Origin: JAAYZM01 sp964510785
GTDB taxonomy: Bacteria > Actinomycetota > Actinomycetes > Actinomycetales > Cellulomonadaceae
Assembly (NCBI GenBank): GCA_964510785.1
Contig: CAZECM010000032.1
Coordinates: 1-32,118, forward strand
Direction: 5' to 3'
Length of the DNA stretch: 32,118 nucleotides
In this document: positions 1 through 8,080 of the stretch, one piece after another
How the letters are laid out: each line of letters starts with the position of its first letter
How positions within the stretch are numbered: the stretch's first letter is position 1
Notes under the pieces: generated by a model
The model's input: only the letters and a program-made list of their open reading frames with translations
Database searches by the model: none
What the model was told of the DNA's origin: nothing
Translations under genes and position numbers: made by a program

Positions 1-29
1 CAGTCCGGGTTTCCGCAGGTCACAAGCCC

Positions 30-530
30 TCAGCCGACCTTTCCGGCGCCCTGGGGATAGGCGTAGGCGGTGGTGTTGCCGCCGGTGACGGGGTCGACGC
101 TGGTGAACAGGCCGGTGACACTGTTGTAGAGGCGTGCTCCCATGAGCAGGAGCCCGGTGGGGTCGGTGGCGCGTTCCTTGGCCCCGAGCCACCCGTAGTC
201 CAGGGTCCCGGTGTCAGGGCCTTCAGTGATGGTGTTGCCGTACTCGTCATAGGACCCCAGTGCCCCGATGGTGGTGCCGCCGTGGGTGAGGGTGATCGTG
301 GTGGCGACCGAGCCCAACGGGTCGGGAATCGTGAGCTGGACGTCGTCGGGGGTAATGACCGCCCCCAGGTCACCACCGATCGAGGAGGCATACCTGGAAG
401 TCTCGACCACGTTGCCGGTGGTCGTGGTGGTCGCCCACGCTGGGTTGTCGGAGGAGTCGGTGTAGAACCGCTCGGTAATGGCGGTGTCATCCCCAGTGGT
501 GGTGGGACTGCTTCGTGCACTGCTTCTCAC
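30..530 (-). pseudogene. Orphan Rhs core fragment (tip lost)
   Basis: This 166-residue frame starts with GTG, sharing bases with the stop of the preceding gene (GTGA). From about residue 9 it copies the end of the core of the large Rhs gene downstream of 7349. It carries the same AITERFYTD, GSVATTITL, LGSYDEYGN and DPTGLLLMGARLYN blocks, with scattered substitutions such as ARLYNSVTG for ARLYNTHTG. The copy stops matching right after AYPQ, just before the DPINQYDLDG motif that joins core to tip, and ends eight residues later at a stop. It therefore has neither a secretion module nor a toxin tip. It is best read as a displaced core remnant that can recombine with the intact core. The window edge at base 1 hides what follows. 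Confidence 0.75.
53..505. repeat. Direct repeat of Rhs core end, copy 1
   Basis: About 450 bp aligns without gaps, at an offset of 1791 bases, to positions 1844-2296 in the same orientation. Most positions are identical by eye; for example the stretch around the MGARLYN codons is nearly unchanged. The repeat is the 3' part of the Rhs core. Recombination between the copies would delete everything between them, including both toxin and immunity cassettes. Confidence 0.85.
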
Positions 531-766
531 TCCTCGTCATGATCTTTCGTACGGGACCACCGTCGGGCCGTCAGAACGATTACGACAATCCAAGCGACTA
601 TTGGAATAATGAAAAGAAGTGATTGCTCCACTAACCATTCAGCAAACACGCCGATGACGATTCCGGGGGCGACAAGGGAGAGAATAATAACCACTTTGTA
701 TACGGTCGAAAGTGAACGCCTTCTCGAGATACTCGCATTGCGTCCGTCTTCTACCATCACTTCCAC
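527..766 (-). CDS. Small membrane protein, candidate immunity protein of the displaced tip
   Basis: The 79-residue product has a basic N-terminus (ISRRRS), two hydrophobic segments at roughly residues 23-45 and 48-67 separated by a short EWLVEQS turn, and a charged tail (RRWSRTKDHDEE). It is predicted to be a two-helix membrane protein. The ATG at 766 overlaps the end of the basic ORF upstream by 10 bases, the usual toxin-then-immunity arrangement in polymorphic toxin loci. The sequence is clearly AT-richer than the flanking core DNA. I do not recognise the family. The immunity role is inferred from position, size and overlap; an unrelated small membrane protein cannot be excluded. Confidence 0.55.
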   Translation of the reverse strand: MEVMVEDGRNASISRRRSLSTVYKVVIILSLVAPGIVIGVFAEWLVEQSLLFIIPIVAWIVVIVLTARRWSRTKDHDEE

Positions 767-1020
767 CCATATCCACGAACGTGCTGCGCTGCCCTGCTAG
801 CGTAGCTCACATTACCCCTGTACGACTTTGGCTTAACCGCGGCGTGTCTACCACCTACTCTGGCAGTCCTCATACTAACTCCAGTGTAGTTGTACTTCGT
901 ATGCAGACGCGTCACATGAGCCGCCCTGAGGGCGCCCAACGCACCTTGAGCTGCGCCAGACGCTGCACCTCCTGCAACAGCTCGGATCCATCCACGAGCC
1001 GTCTTCTTGCGGGTATTCAC
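757..1020 (-). CDS. Displaced Rhs toxin-tip fragment, very basic, family unknown
   Basis: The reading frame stays open further upstream, but that part overlaps the immunity gene ending at 1028 in another frame. The GTG at 1020 gives 87 residues. It begins VNTRKKTARGW, then has a Gly/Ala-rich hydrophobic helix (AVAGGAASGAAQGALGALRAA), followed by a strongly basic C-terminal half rich in Arg, Lys, His and Tyr, ending GYGWK. A Gly/Ala-rich pre-toxin helix followed by a small basic domain is a common layout for Rhs C-terminal toxins. No core motif or good ribosome site precedes it, so it is probably a silent cassette. Its stop overlaps the start of the membrane protein gene (757-766). The toxic activity is not identifiable by eye. 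Confidence 0.5.
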   Translation of the reverse strand: MNTRKKTARGWIRAVAGGAASGAAQGALGALRAAHVTRLHTKYNYTGVSMRTARVGGRHAAVKPKSYRGNVSYASRAAQHVRGYGWK

Positions 1021-1027
1021 TGGACAG

Positions 1028-1372
1028 TTAATGCGGTAAGGCCTCCTGTTGCTCGTCAATCTGTCCAGAAGAGAGCAGTTGATCCAGAGTCGCGTCATCA
1101 ATGGGTCCGAATACGTGCCATTCGGGTCGCGTCCGTGCCCGCAGTGCATATTCACCTTTTGCGAGCCGCAGGGCCCCCAAAGATTCATAGATGTCAATGA
1201 GGTGGCTGAAGTGGACGAGGATCGGTTGCGACTCTTCTGACTCGAAGCCAGAAGTGATCATCCAGTCGCCGTTCTCGAAGCAGAAGACTCGCGTAGGCTC
1301 AATTCTATCGTCCAGGATCTCACTACTCGTGGTGACAGAAGAGCTCGGGTGGTATGGCTGACGTCGGGGCAT
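1028..1372 (-). CDS. Candidate immunity protein for the HNH-tipped Rhs toxin
   Basis: The gene lies directly after the Rhs gene. The ATG at 1372 sits one base past the Rhs stop and gives 114 residues; a GTG at 1384 overlapping the Rhs end would give 118. The ATG is preferred because the GTG abuts the only GAAGG-like sequence. The product is soluble and acidic, with no signal or membrane segment. The pattern VTTSSEILDD...VFCFENGDWMITSG...HLIDIYESLGAL resembles small proteins often found beside HNH or Rhs toxins (the DUF2185-like group). That match is from memory and is weak. The immunity role rests mainly on its position immediately downstream of the nuclease tip. Base composition is lower in GC than the core. 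Confidence 0.6.
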   Translation of the reverse strand: MPRRQPYHPSSSVTTSSEILDDRIEPTRVFCFENGDWMITSGFESEESQPILVHFSHLIDIYESLGALRLAKGEYALRARTRPEWHVFGPIDDATLDQLLSSGQIDEQQEALPH

Positions 1373-1373
1373 C

Positions 1374-4300
1374 CTAGGAAACACCCTTCTTGTTGTTGCA
1401 GCGCGCGCAGATCGTCTGTCGGTTGGCTGGCGAATTGTTACCGCCTCGCGATTTAGGAATGATGTGGTCCAGTTCAGCTTGTCGCATGTCCTTTTTTCTC
1501 CCCGTGACCGATCGCTGACTCTTGGTCATCTTCGTTCCACATTGAGGACAACTCTTCCCAACGCCACTTGTACGCACAGCACGATCCGCACTCCGGGAGA
1601 ACGTTCCGCCCGACCGATAGCCAGAGTGCGACGCGGTACGAAGAGTGCGAGTCACCTTCGCAGCTCGCGTGGCCAGTTGAGCTACCCTCACTACCCTAAC
1701 CACCGCCGCGGCCGCGCCAAGGCCGGGGACGAACATGGCTGCGGTCAGTGCGATGTCGACCCAATTGTTCTTGGCCCAGTTTCCGACCTTCTTCCAGTTG
1801 ATGCTGAAGTTGCCGTCGAGGTCGTATTGGTTGATGGGGTCTTGTGGGTAGGTGTAGGCGGTGGTGTTGCCGCCGGTGACGGGGTCCACGGAGGTGAACA
1901 GGCCGGTGTGGGTGTTGTAGAGGCGTGCTCCCATGAGCAGTAGGCCGGTGGGGTCGGTGGCGCGTTCCTTGGTCCCGAGCCACCCGTAGTCCAGGGTCCC
2001 GGTGTCGGGGCCTTCGGTGAGGGTGTTGCCGTACTCGTCATAGGACCCGAGCGCACCGATCATGGTGCCGCCGTGGGCGAGGGTGATCGTGGTGGCGACC
2101 GAGCCGAGCGGGTCGGGGATGGTGACCTGGACGTCGTCGGGGGTGATGACCGCACCCAGGTCACCACCGATCGAGGAGGCATACCTGGAGGTCTCGATCA
2201 CGTTTCCGGTGGTCGTGGTGGTGGCCCAGGTGGGGTTGTCGGAGGTGTCGGTGTAGAACCTCTCGGTGATGGCGACCTCGTCTGCGGTGGTGGTGGAGGT
2301 GGCCCGGCGCCCGGCGGGGTCGAGCTCGTAGAGGGTCGTGACCCCGTCCTGGGAGAGCGAGTAGGCGGCGTCGGTGTCGAAGTACACCACCCCCACATCC
2401 CCTGAGCCTGGCCCGGCCGGGGTGTCGGCCTCGGGCAACTGGGTCTGACGCCCCAGCGCGTCGTAGACGTACGCCGCGTCCCCGAGTCCGTCTTCGAGGA
2501 CCCGGTCGGCGGTGTCGTACTGCCATTGTTTGGTGGTGGTGGCATCCACCGGTGAGTCGCAGCCCGCCACGCGGGTGGTGGTGTCCAAACCGGTGCGGTT
2601 GCCGTTGACGTCGAAGGTGTACTCCCGCTGCGTGCACACCCCGTCGACGGTGTCGGCCACGCCTACCAAACGTGCGGCGCCGTCGAAGGTGTAGGCCTGG
2701 TGGCGGGGTCCCCCGGTGGCGGACATGCCCGTGGTGGCCACGGTGCGACCCAGGACGTCGAGCCCGGTGTACCACGCGGCAAGCGGTCCCGACGGCAGGG
2801 TGTAGGTCACGGCGGTCTCGTTGCCCGCCCGGTCCAGCATGACCTGCTGGGTCAGGTCACCGGGCAGCTCCTGGGTGAGCATCTGCCCCCCAGGACCATA
2901 GGTGGCCGTCATCGTGCCCAAACCGGTGGTGGTCTGGGAGGTCACCACCCCACGGTGCTCGCCCGCACCGTCGTAGGTCAACGACGTCGTCCCAGTCGGG
3001 TCGATGATCGTGGCCACGCGTCCGGCGGTGTCGTAGGTCGTGGTGGTCGTCTGGGCGGCGGCGTCGGTGTAGGACACCTGGCGCCCCCACAGGTCGTACG
3101 CGGTGGTGATGCGCCCCGTCTCGGCGTTCGACCCGTCCAGCGACACCGTCGCGGTCTCCAGGCCCGTGTCCTGGTCGTACTCGGTCTTGGTTGTGGGCAC
3201 CGGCTGCGAGGTGGACAACCCCGCGACCGCCGTAGCGGAGGTGAGCACCCGGCCTGCGCCGTCGTAGGTGGTCGTCGCCGTCCGCACCACACCGCCCAGC
3301 GTCTCGGTCACCACCGTGGGTGACAGATACAGCGAGTACGAGGTCGTGCGCTCGACCGGCACGGTGGGTGTGGTCTCCGCGGTGCGTGTCTGGCACGTCG
3401 ACCCGGCCCAGGCCGGCTTGCCCCCGCATACTGCCGCGGCGCCGGTCTGGGTGCCGACGGTGTAGTAGTCGGTCACCGTCGTGCCGGCGTCCGTGCCGTC
3501 GGATGCCGGTTGGCGGGACTCGACCGTGCGTCCCAGCTCGTCGAACCGGGTCCGGGTCACGATGTCGTCCCCGCCGGGGACCACCGTGGTGGCCACGGTC
3601 GCCGCCCCCAGCAACCACCCGGAGGTCGCGTCCAGGTCACCGGCGGTGTCGATGGGGGTGTACCCGGAGGTCTGGGTCGTGACGACCGTCTCCCCGGTAG
3701 CGACCGGCACGGTGGGGTCCCACGACCCGCTGCCCGGGTCGGCTTCGGTGACTGTGACGGTGGTGGGTAGGCGGAACGCGAGCCCGGTGCGGGGGTTCAC
3801 CCCGTCGTTGGGGGCGCCCTGGTCGTAGTCGGTGTGGGTGTGCTTGCGCACCAGCTCGCTCGACCCATCAGGTCGCCTGGCCTCGAACGCGGGCTCCCAC
3901 ACGTCCGTGACCAGCGTCCCGGCCGGGGTCAGCACCTCCCCGGCGGGGATAGTCCCGCCGTCGTGGGTGATCGCACTCGTGGCGGTGATGTCGGTGTTGT
4001 AGCGGGTGATCGTGGCGTAGGAGTCCGGGTTCACCGGCTCGTCGGCTGCGACCTTCTCACGGATCTGGGCGATGGCCCACTCGTCCAGGGTGCGCACCAC
4101 GCGCCCGCCGGTGTCGTAGGTGGTGGAGGTGAGCTGCCAGTCACCGGCGCCGTGGGTCGCAGTGTTGATGGTGTAGCCCTCGTCGTCGGTGAACGACAGG
4201 TCCGCGAACAGCATGTCCGCGGCTGAGGGGATGGCCGGGACGGGCGGGATCGCGGCGGCCTTGTCCTGGGAGAACACGGCGAACACCCGGGTGGGCGCCG

Positions 4301-7300
4301 TGTTCTGCCCCCACCCGGTCACGACCGGCCCGGACAGGTCCGGCAGCCCGGGCGTGCCCAGGGGAAGGTCGTAGCGGTAGGTCGACAGCACCGCGGGACT
4401 TCCCCCGGTGGTGGCGGGGGCACGGTGTACGCTGCGCAGCGCGGACTCGAACTCGGTCGTGTGCGAGTCATACACCAAGGTGAAAGCAGCCAGGCCAGGC
4501 GGGGTGATCCCCGTCAGCAGCGGCACGTTCTCGGTCACCAGCGGTGCAGTCCACGCGTAGGTGGTGGTCAGCCCGACGCGAGGGTCGGTGACCGCCACGA
4601 GCCGGTCCGTCGTGTCGTAGGCGTAGGTGGCCACCGGCACGGTCACCATCCCCGCGCCCCCGGCCTTGTCAGGGTCGAACGCGGTGTAAGAGACAGACTT
4701 GACCAAACCGACCCGGTCGCCAGGAGTAGACGACGTCGCCGTGTTCGACGTGCCATAGGTGATGGTCAGCACCCGGCACCCAGGCTGCTCAGCCCCCACG
4801 GCGCACGTCACCGGCGTACCGTCACCCGCCGGGGGCACGGGGGCCAGGATGCGGGTGATCCGACCCAGGGAGTCGTGGGTGAAGGTGGTCGCCAGCGACG
4901 AGCCGGGTTCGGTGACCGACTCCGCGCGCCACGACCACCCGCTCTTGTTCTCGTACGACCAGGTCGTCACGGTGCCGTCGTCCTGGGTGAACACCAGCTT
5001 CTTGACCCCTGAGGCGAGCTTGATCTCCAGGCGGGCACCAACGGTGTCGGTCTCGGAGTCCAACGGCTCATACACACCCACCCCCTGGGCAGCGTGCCCG
5101 TAGTCGGGTTGGGCGTAGGCCAGGGCGGAGCCTTCCTCGTCGACGAGCAGGATCGTGCCGTCCTCATCCGTGTCGTCGATCACCTCGAACCCGGCCACCC
5201 CGATGTCGGTGCCGTCGAACGATGCCTGCCACCCGTACCCGAACGGGCCCTTGACTGCACCGTGGGTGTAGGTCTTGTAGTGGCGCGAGACCGACAGGTC
5301 ACCCACGTAGCCCGGTACCGACACGTCGGTGGCCGAGGTCTGGAACTCCCCCGTCCACAACGCCACCTGGCCCGGACCGGCGTCGGCGACCGGGAACCCC
5401 GAACCGAACGCGTGCGGGACGTAGACGAGCTGTCCGTGGCTCGTGGCACCGCCGTCCGTCCACGTGCAGCGGGTCTGTGCGGGCGAGGTGTAGGTGAAGC
5501 ACACCTGCACCTCGACGACCGTGTACCTGCGCTCACGGCCCTCGTCCTTGACGAACCCCGCCACGTCAGCGGGCGCGTTGACCACCGCCGCGCCGCTCGA
5601 CGTCGTCACGGCAAGCGCGGTGCCGTCCTTCCACACACCCCCACGCAACCGGAACTGGGTCTTCGCGCTCACCGCACCGGCAGTCGGCGGCGGCGCCGAG
5701 GCACGCACCTGGACCCGGTCAGTGACCTTCGCCCCCGCCGGTGTCGGCGTTTGCAGACTGGACTTGCCCCACCCGAAGGTGAACACCCGCTCGGCCGAGT
5801 AGTTGCCCGCCCGGTCCACCGCGCGCACCGACAACGAGTGCGCACCCGCACCGGGGTTCCACGCGAACGTTCGAGAAACCGTGCCCAACGACACCGGGGT
5901 GGACACCCAGGCGCCGTTGTCCGCCTTGTACTCGAACTTCGCCACGTCCCCACTGCCCGTGGAGAAGGTGAACGTGTTCGACGACGGCGCCGTCTCACGC
6001 CACTGCCCGTTGGTATATCCCGTCGCAGTGATCGTCGGCTGCGCCGGCGCGGTGGTGTCGATACCCACGGTGCGCCACGGGGACCACGCGGCCGACTGTG
6101 TGCCATGGACGTTGATCGCCCGAGCACGCACGTAGTACGTCGACCCATTCGTCAGGTTCGTCCCTATCTGGCACGACGCCGGCAACTCGAAAGCCACCGG
6201 AACCGTGGTGCACGTGGCCACCTGCGAGGTACCCGCGGTCGTCGTGTGCACCTCGAACCGAGCCCTGACCTGGTCCTTACCCGGATCCGAGACCGTCGAG
6301 GTGAATGTCGGACGCGCCGCACTCGTCCAGTTCGCCACCGGCCCGAAGGGCGAGTAATTCGGCGTCGACGCCGTATTCGGGACCATCGTGTAGGTCACCG
6401 ACAGCTTCGGACGACGCGAGGCCGCATTGCAGTGCGTCTCAGCGGCCACCGTGTCGAACGAGCAGAACCGCCGCCCGAACGCAGGGTTCGTCGCCTCCGC
6501 CGCCGGGGCACGCAACCGCAACCCATAGCTCGTCAACGACCCGTTGGCCCACGCGGCCACCGCACCCGTCACATCCGCCGTCACCACACCCGGCCCGTTC
6601 GGGCTCCCACACCCCGACCCCCGGTTGCCAAGGAAGCTCGAGGTATAGCCCGCATCCCCCGACGCCGACGGCTGAGACGCCCAGTTCGTGCTCGTCTCGT
6701 TGAACGAGCTCGTCAACGCATGCACGAACGTGCGCGCCGGCGTCGTACAGCTCTGCGCGAAGTACTGATACAACGACAACGTCGCCGACACGATCGTCTT
6801 GCCCGACAACTCCCCGTTCGCCCACGACACGAACGAACGCATCTCACTCGCGTTGGTGTCCGTAACCCCCACCATCAACCGGTAGTCCGTGCCCTGGACC
6901 GCACTGAGCCCATCACGCACCCACGTGTCACGGTGCTTCGTCACCGCCGAGATGTCCGGATCCACGAACACAGGGAACTCCGTGCCCGGATCCGTCAGCA
7001 GATCCTCCACCAGACTCAACTCGAGGCGCCGGTCGCTCACTCCACGGCGCGCCGACCCCGCCCCCAGGTCCGCCTCGACGTCAACCACCCGCACCGGGTC
7101 ACCCGCCGCATCCACTGACGAGTCCCACGCCACCATGCGCGCCACCGACCCCACCGGCTCACCCTCGCCGTCGCGGAACTCCAAACCCCCCAGGCGTTCA
7201 CGCGCCTCGATCCCCTGCGAACGCAACCCCAGAGCAGGCAGATTCTGGCCCTGCGCGAGCGGCTCGTTGACCCGCAACCACACTTTCGCGCCCGCCCCGG

Positions 7301-7349
7301 CCATCACCACCATCACATCCACAGCGTCCGACACCTCGAACACCGCCAC
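1374..7349 (-). CDS. Rhs/YD-repeat polymorphic toxin with HNH nuclease tip (main part)
   Basis: The 1991-residue frame contains, in order: a DNRLRE-like secreted domain (about 130-325), two fibronectin-III-like segments (about 330-540), an Rhs entry region (GFPVADAGPGQVALWTGEF, about 655 on), many YD repeats (TYDTAGRV-type), the Rhs core end (DPTGLLLMGARLYN...DPINQYDLDG, about 1795-1846), an Ala-rich pre-toxin helix, and a C-terminal nuclease. The nuclease has CPQC (1934-1937), DH (1961-1962) and CARCN (1981-1985), a zinc-ribbon HNH fold with its key residues intact. The Rhs shell should enclose the tip, which would cut nucleic acid in a target cell. The signal peptide is on the preceding frame (7357-7905), separated by a +1 frameshift. 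The tip region is AT-richer than the core. Confidence 0.9.
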   Translation of the reverse strand: MAVFEVSDAVDVMVVMAGAGAKVWLRVNEPLAQGQNLPALGLRSQGIEARERLGGLEFRDGEGEPVGSVARMVAWDSSVDAAGDPVRVVDVEADLGAGSARRGVSDRRLELSLVEDLLTDPGTEFPVFVDPDISAVTKHRDTWVRDGLSAVQGTDYRLMVGVTDTNASEMRSFVSWANGELSGKTIVSATLSLYQYFAQSCTTPARTFVHALTSSFNETSTNWASQPSASGDAGYTSSFLGNRGSGCGSPNGPGVVTADVTGAVAAWANGSLTSYGLRLRAPAAEATNPAFGRRFCSFDTVAAETHCNAASRRPKLSVTYTMVPNTASTPNYSPFGPVANWTSAARPTFTSTVSDPGKDQVRARFEVHTTTAGTSQVATCTTVPVAFELPASCQIGTNLTNGSTYYVRARAINVHGTQSAAWSPWRTVGIDTTAPAQPTITATGYTNGQWRETAPSSNTFTFSTGSGDVAKFEYKADNGAWVSTPVSLGTVSRTFAWNPGAGAHSLSVRAVDRAGNYSAERVFTFGWGKSSLQTPTPAGAKVTDRVQVRASAPPPTAGAVSAKTQFRLRGGVWKDGTALAVTTSSGAAVVNAPADVAGFVKDEGRERRYTVVEVQVCFTYTSPAQTRCTWTDGGATSHGQLVYVPHAFGSGFPVADAGPGQVALWTGEFQTSATDVSVPGYVGDLSVSRHYKTYTHGAVKGPFGYGWQASFDGTDIGVAGFEVIDDTDEDGTILLVDEEGSALAYAQPDYGHAAQGVGVYEPLDSETDTVGARLEIKLASGVKKLVFTQDDGTVTTWSYENKSGWSWRAESVTEPGSSLATTFTHDSLGRITRILAPVPPAGDGTPVTCAVGAEQPGCRVLTITYGTSNTATSSTPGDRVGLVKSVSYTAFDPDKAGGAGMVTVPVATYAYDTTDRLVAVTDPRVGLTTTYAWTAPLVTENVPLLTGITPPGLAAFTLVYDSHTTEFESALRSVHRAPATTGGSPAVLSTYRYDLPLGTPGLPDLSGPVVTGWGQNTAPTRVFAVFSQDKAAAIPPVPAIPSAADMLFADLSFTDDEGYTINTATHGAGDWQLTSTTYDTGGRVVRTLDEWAIAQIREKVAADEPVNPDSYATITRYNTDITATSAITHDGGTIPAGEVLTPAGTLVTDVWEPAFEARRPDGSSELVRKHTHTDYDQGAPNDGVNPRTGLAFRLPTTVTVTEADPGSGSWDPTVPVATGETVVTTQTSGYTPIDTAGDLDATSGWLLGAATVATTVVPGGDDIVTRTRFDELGRTVESRQPASDGTDAGTTVTDYYTVGTQTGAAAVCGGKPAWAGSTCQTRTAETTPTVPVERTTSYSLYLSPTVVTETLGGVVRTATTTYDGAGRVLTSATAVAGLSTSQPVPTTKTEYDQDTGLETATVSLDGSNAETGRITTAYDLWGRQVSYTDAAAQTTTTTYDTAGRVATIIDPTGTTSLTYDGAGEHRGVVTSQTTTGLGTMTATYGPGGQMLTQELPGDLTQQVMLDRAGNETAVTYTLPSGPLAAWYTGLDVLGRTVATTGMSATGGPRHQAYTFDGAARLVGVADTVDGVCTQREYTFDVNGNRTGLDTTTRVAGCDSPVDATTTKQWQYDTADRVLEDGLGDAAYVYDALGRQTQLPEADTPAGPGSGDVGVVYFDTDAAYSLSQDGVTTLYELDPAGRRATSTTTADEVAITERFYTDTSDNPTWATTTTTGNVIETSRYASSIGGDLGAVITPDDVQVTIPDPLGSVATTITLAHGGTMIGALGSYDEYGNTLTEGPDTGTLDYGWLGTKERATDPTGLLLMGARLYNTHTGLFTSVDPVTGGNTTAYTYPQDPINQYDLDGNFSINWKKVGNWAKNNWVDIALTAAMFVPGLGAAAAVVRVVRVAQLATRAAKVTRTLRTASHSGYRSGGTFSRSADRAVRTSGVGKSCPQCGTKMTKSQRSVTGRKKDMRQAELDHIIPKSRGGNNSPANRQTICARCNNKKGVS
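1844..2296. repeat. Direct repeat of Rhs core end, copy 2 (inside the intact gene)
   Basis: This is the partner of 53-505 at an offset of 1791 bases, within the core of the large Rhs gene. It lies just upstream (in gene direction) of the tip junction. Confidence 0.85.
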
Positions 7350-7356
7350 CCCGCCG

Positions 7357-7905
7357 TCAAACCACCGGTTCAGGCAGATCCCCCAGCGGCCACGTCACCG
7401 CGACCCACGTGCCGTCCTCGAACGTCACCCGCGCGACCTCGTCGCCGGCACCCACCACCACGTCCACCGGGCCCACCCTCGGCGCCCACGACCCATCGCC
7501 GCGCGCCACAAGATCCAGGTCAACACCCAGCCACTGACCATCCCGCTCGACCCAGGCCGGACCGCCCAGCTCCTCCGTGGTCCACGAACCATCCGGATTC
7601 GCCAATGTCCGCGACGACTCCGTGCGCTGCGACAAGTCCTCCACCGGCTCGCCCAGGATCCGCGCCTGCGCCGACGCAGAGAAACCATCCGGGCGCTCAA
7701 GTGCGTCCACATCGGCATCCACCGCCCCCGCAGAAGTCTCACCCGGCACACCCGTCGCTGCCACGACCCCCGGGCCTACCCGCGCGGCGGCCGACACCGG
7801 CACGATCGGTCCCATCGACGCCACGAGAGCCACTGCCGTCAGCCCCGCGACACCTCGAGCGCTTCGCGTCAACCGGCGAAGACCAGCAACCGAACCTGAA
7901 CGCAT
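7357..7905 (-). CDS. N-terminal part of the Rhs toxin: signal peptide and leader, frameshifted
   Basis: This 182-residue frame begins MRSGSVAGLRRLTRSARG and continues with a hydrophobic stretch (VAGLTAVALVASMGPIVPVSAAA), a Sec signal peptide with a probable cleavage after the Ala run. A GAGGGGGCG ribosome site lies just before the ATG. The mature part (ERDGQWLGVDLDL, GDGSWAPR) is the usual start of secreted actinobacterial Rhs proteins. It ends WPLGDLPEPVV-stop. Dropping one T from the TTT at 7359-7361 gives LPEPVVDGGVAVFEV and joins the main frame without a break, for a full product of about 2,176 residues. It is therefore not an independent gene. Confidence 0.85.
   Translation of the reverse strand: MRSGSVAGLRRLTRSARGVAGLTAVALVASMGPIVPVSAAARVGPGVVAATGVPGETSAGAVDADVDALERPDGFSASAQARILGEPVEDLSQRTESSRTLANPDGSWTTEELGGPAWVERDGQWLGVDLDLVARGDGSWAPRVGPVDVVVGAGDEVARVTFEDGTWVAVTWPLGDLPEPVV
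7359..7361 (-). other. Single-base frameshift site in the Rhs gene (TTT for expected TT)
   Basis: On the minus strand the text reads CCG GTG GTT TGA CGG. With one T fewer it reads CCG GTG GTT GAC GGC GGG GTG GCG, continuing directly into the 1991-residue frame. A three-base homopolymer is a typical place for a sequencing or assembly error, but a true inactivating mutation is possible. Confidence 0.8.
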
Positions 7906-8054
7906 CTCGCGCCCCCTCTACCCCAGAACGGCGATCACTTGAGCCAGATCATGGACCATCCGAGGTGTTTCCACCCAGGACTTCCGACACGAGTTTCCCG
8001 AGCCCCTGCGAATCATGCCGTTCCGTCCGATTTTCACTTCCGGACGGCACGAGT

Positions 8055-8071
8055 CGGAGGCGGCACCTCCG
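8055..8071 (-). terminator. Possible hairpin terminator after the iron-uptake operon
   Basis: CGGAGG and CCTCCG form a 6-bp stem with a 5-base loop, 10 bases past the stop of the ATPase gene. No T-run follows, so this is only a candidate. The rest of 7906-8080 holds the Rhs ribosome site and nothing else I can identify. Confidence 0.3.
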
Positions 8072-8080
8072 GCGCGAACA

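Noticed and set aside
1021..1197. Upstream extension of the basic toxin-tip frame
   Set aside because: It lies inside the immunity gene in another frame and has no Rhs core motif; only 757-1020 looks like a real tip.
5094..7118. 674-codon open frame on the plus strand opposite the Rhs gene
   Set aside because: Arg/Pro/Gly-rich translation without domain motifs; it is the antisense reading of high-GC coding DNA.
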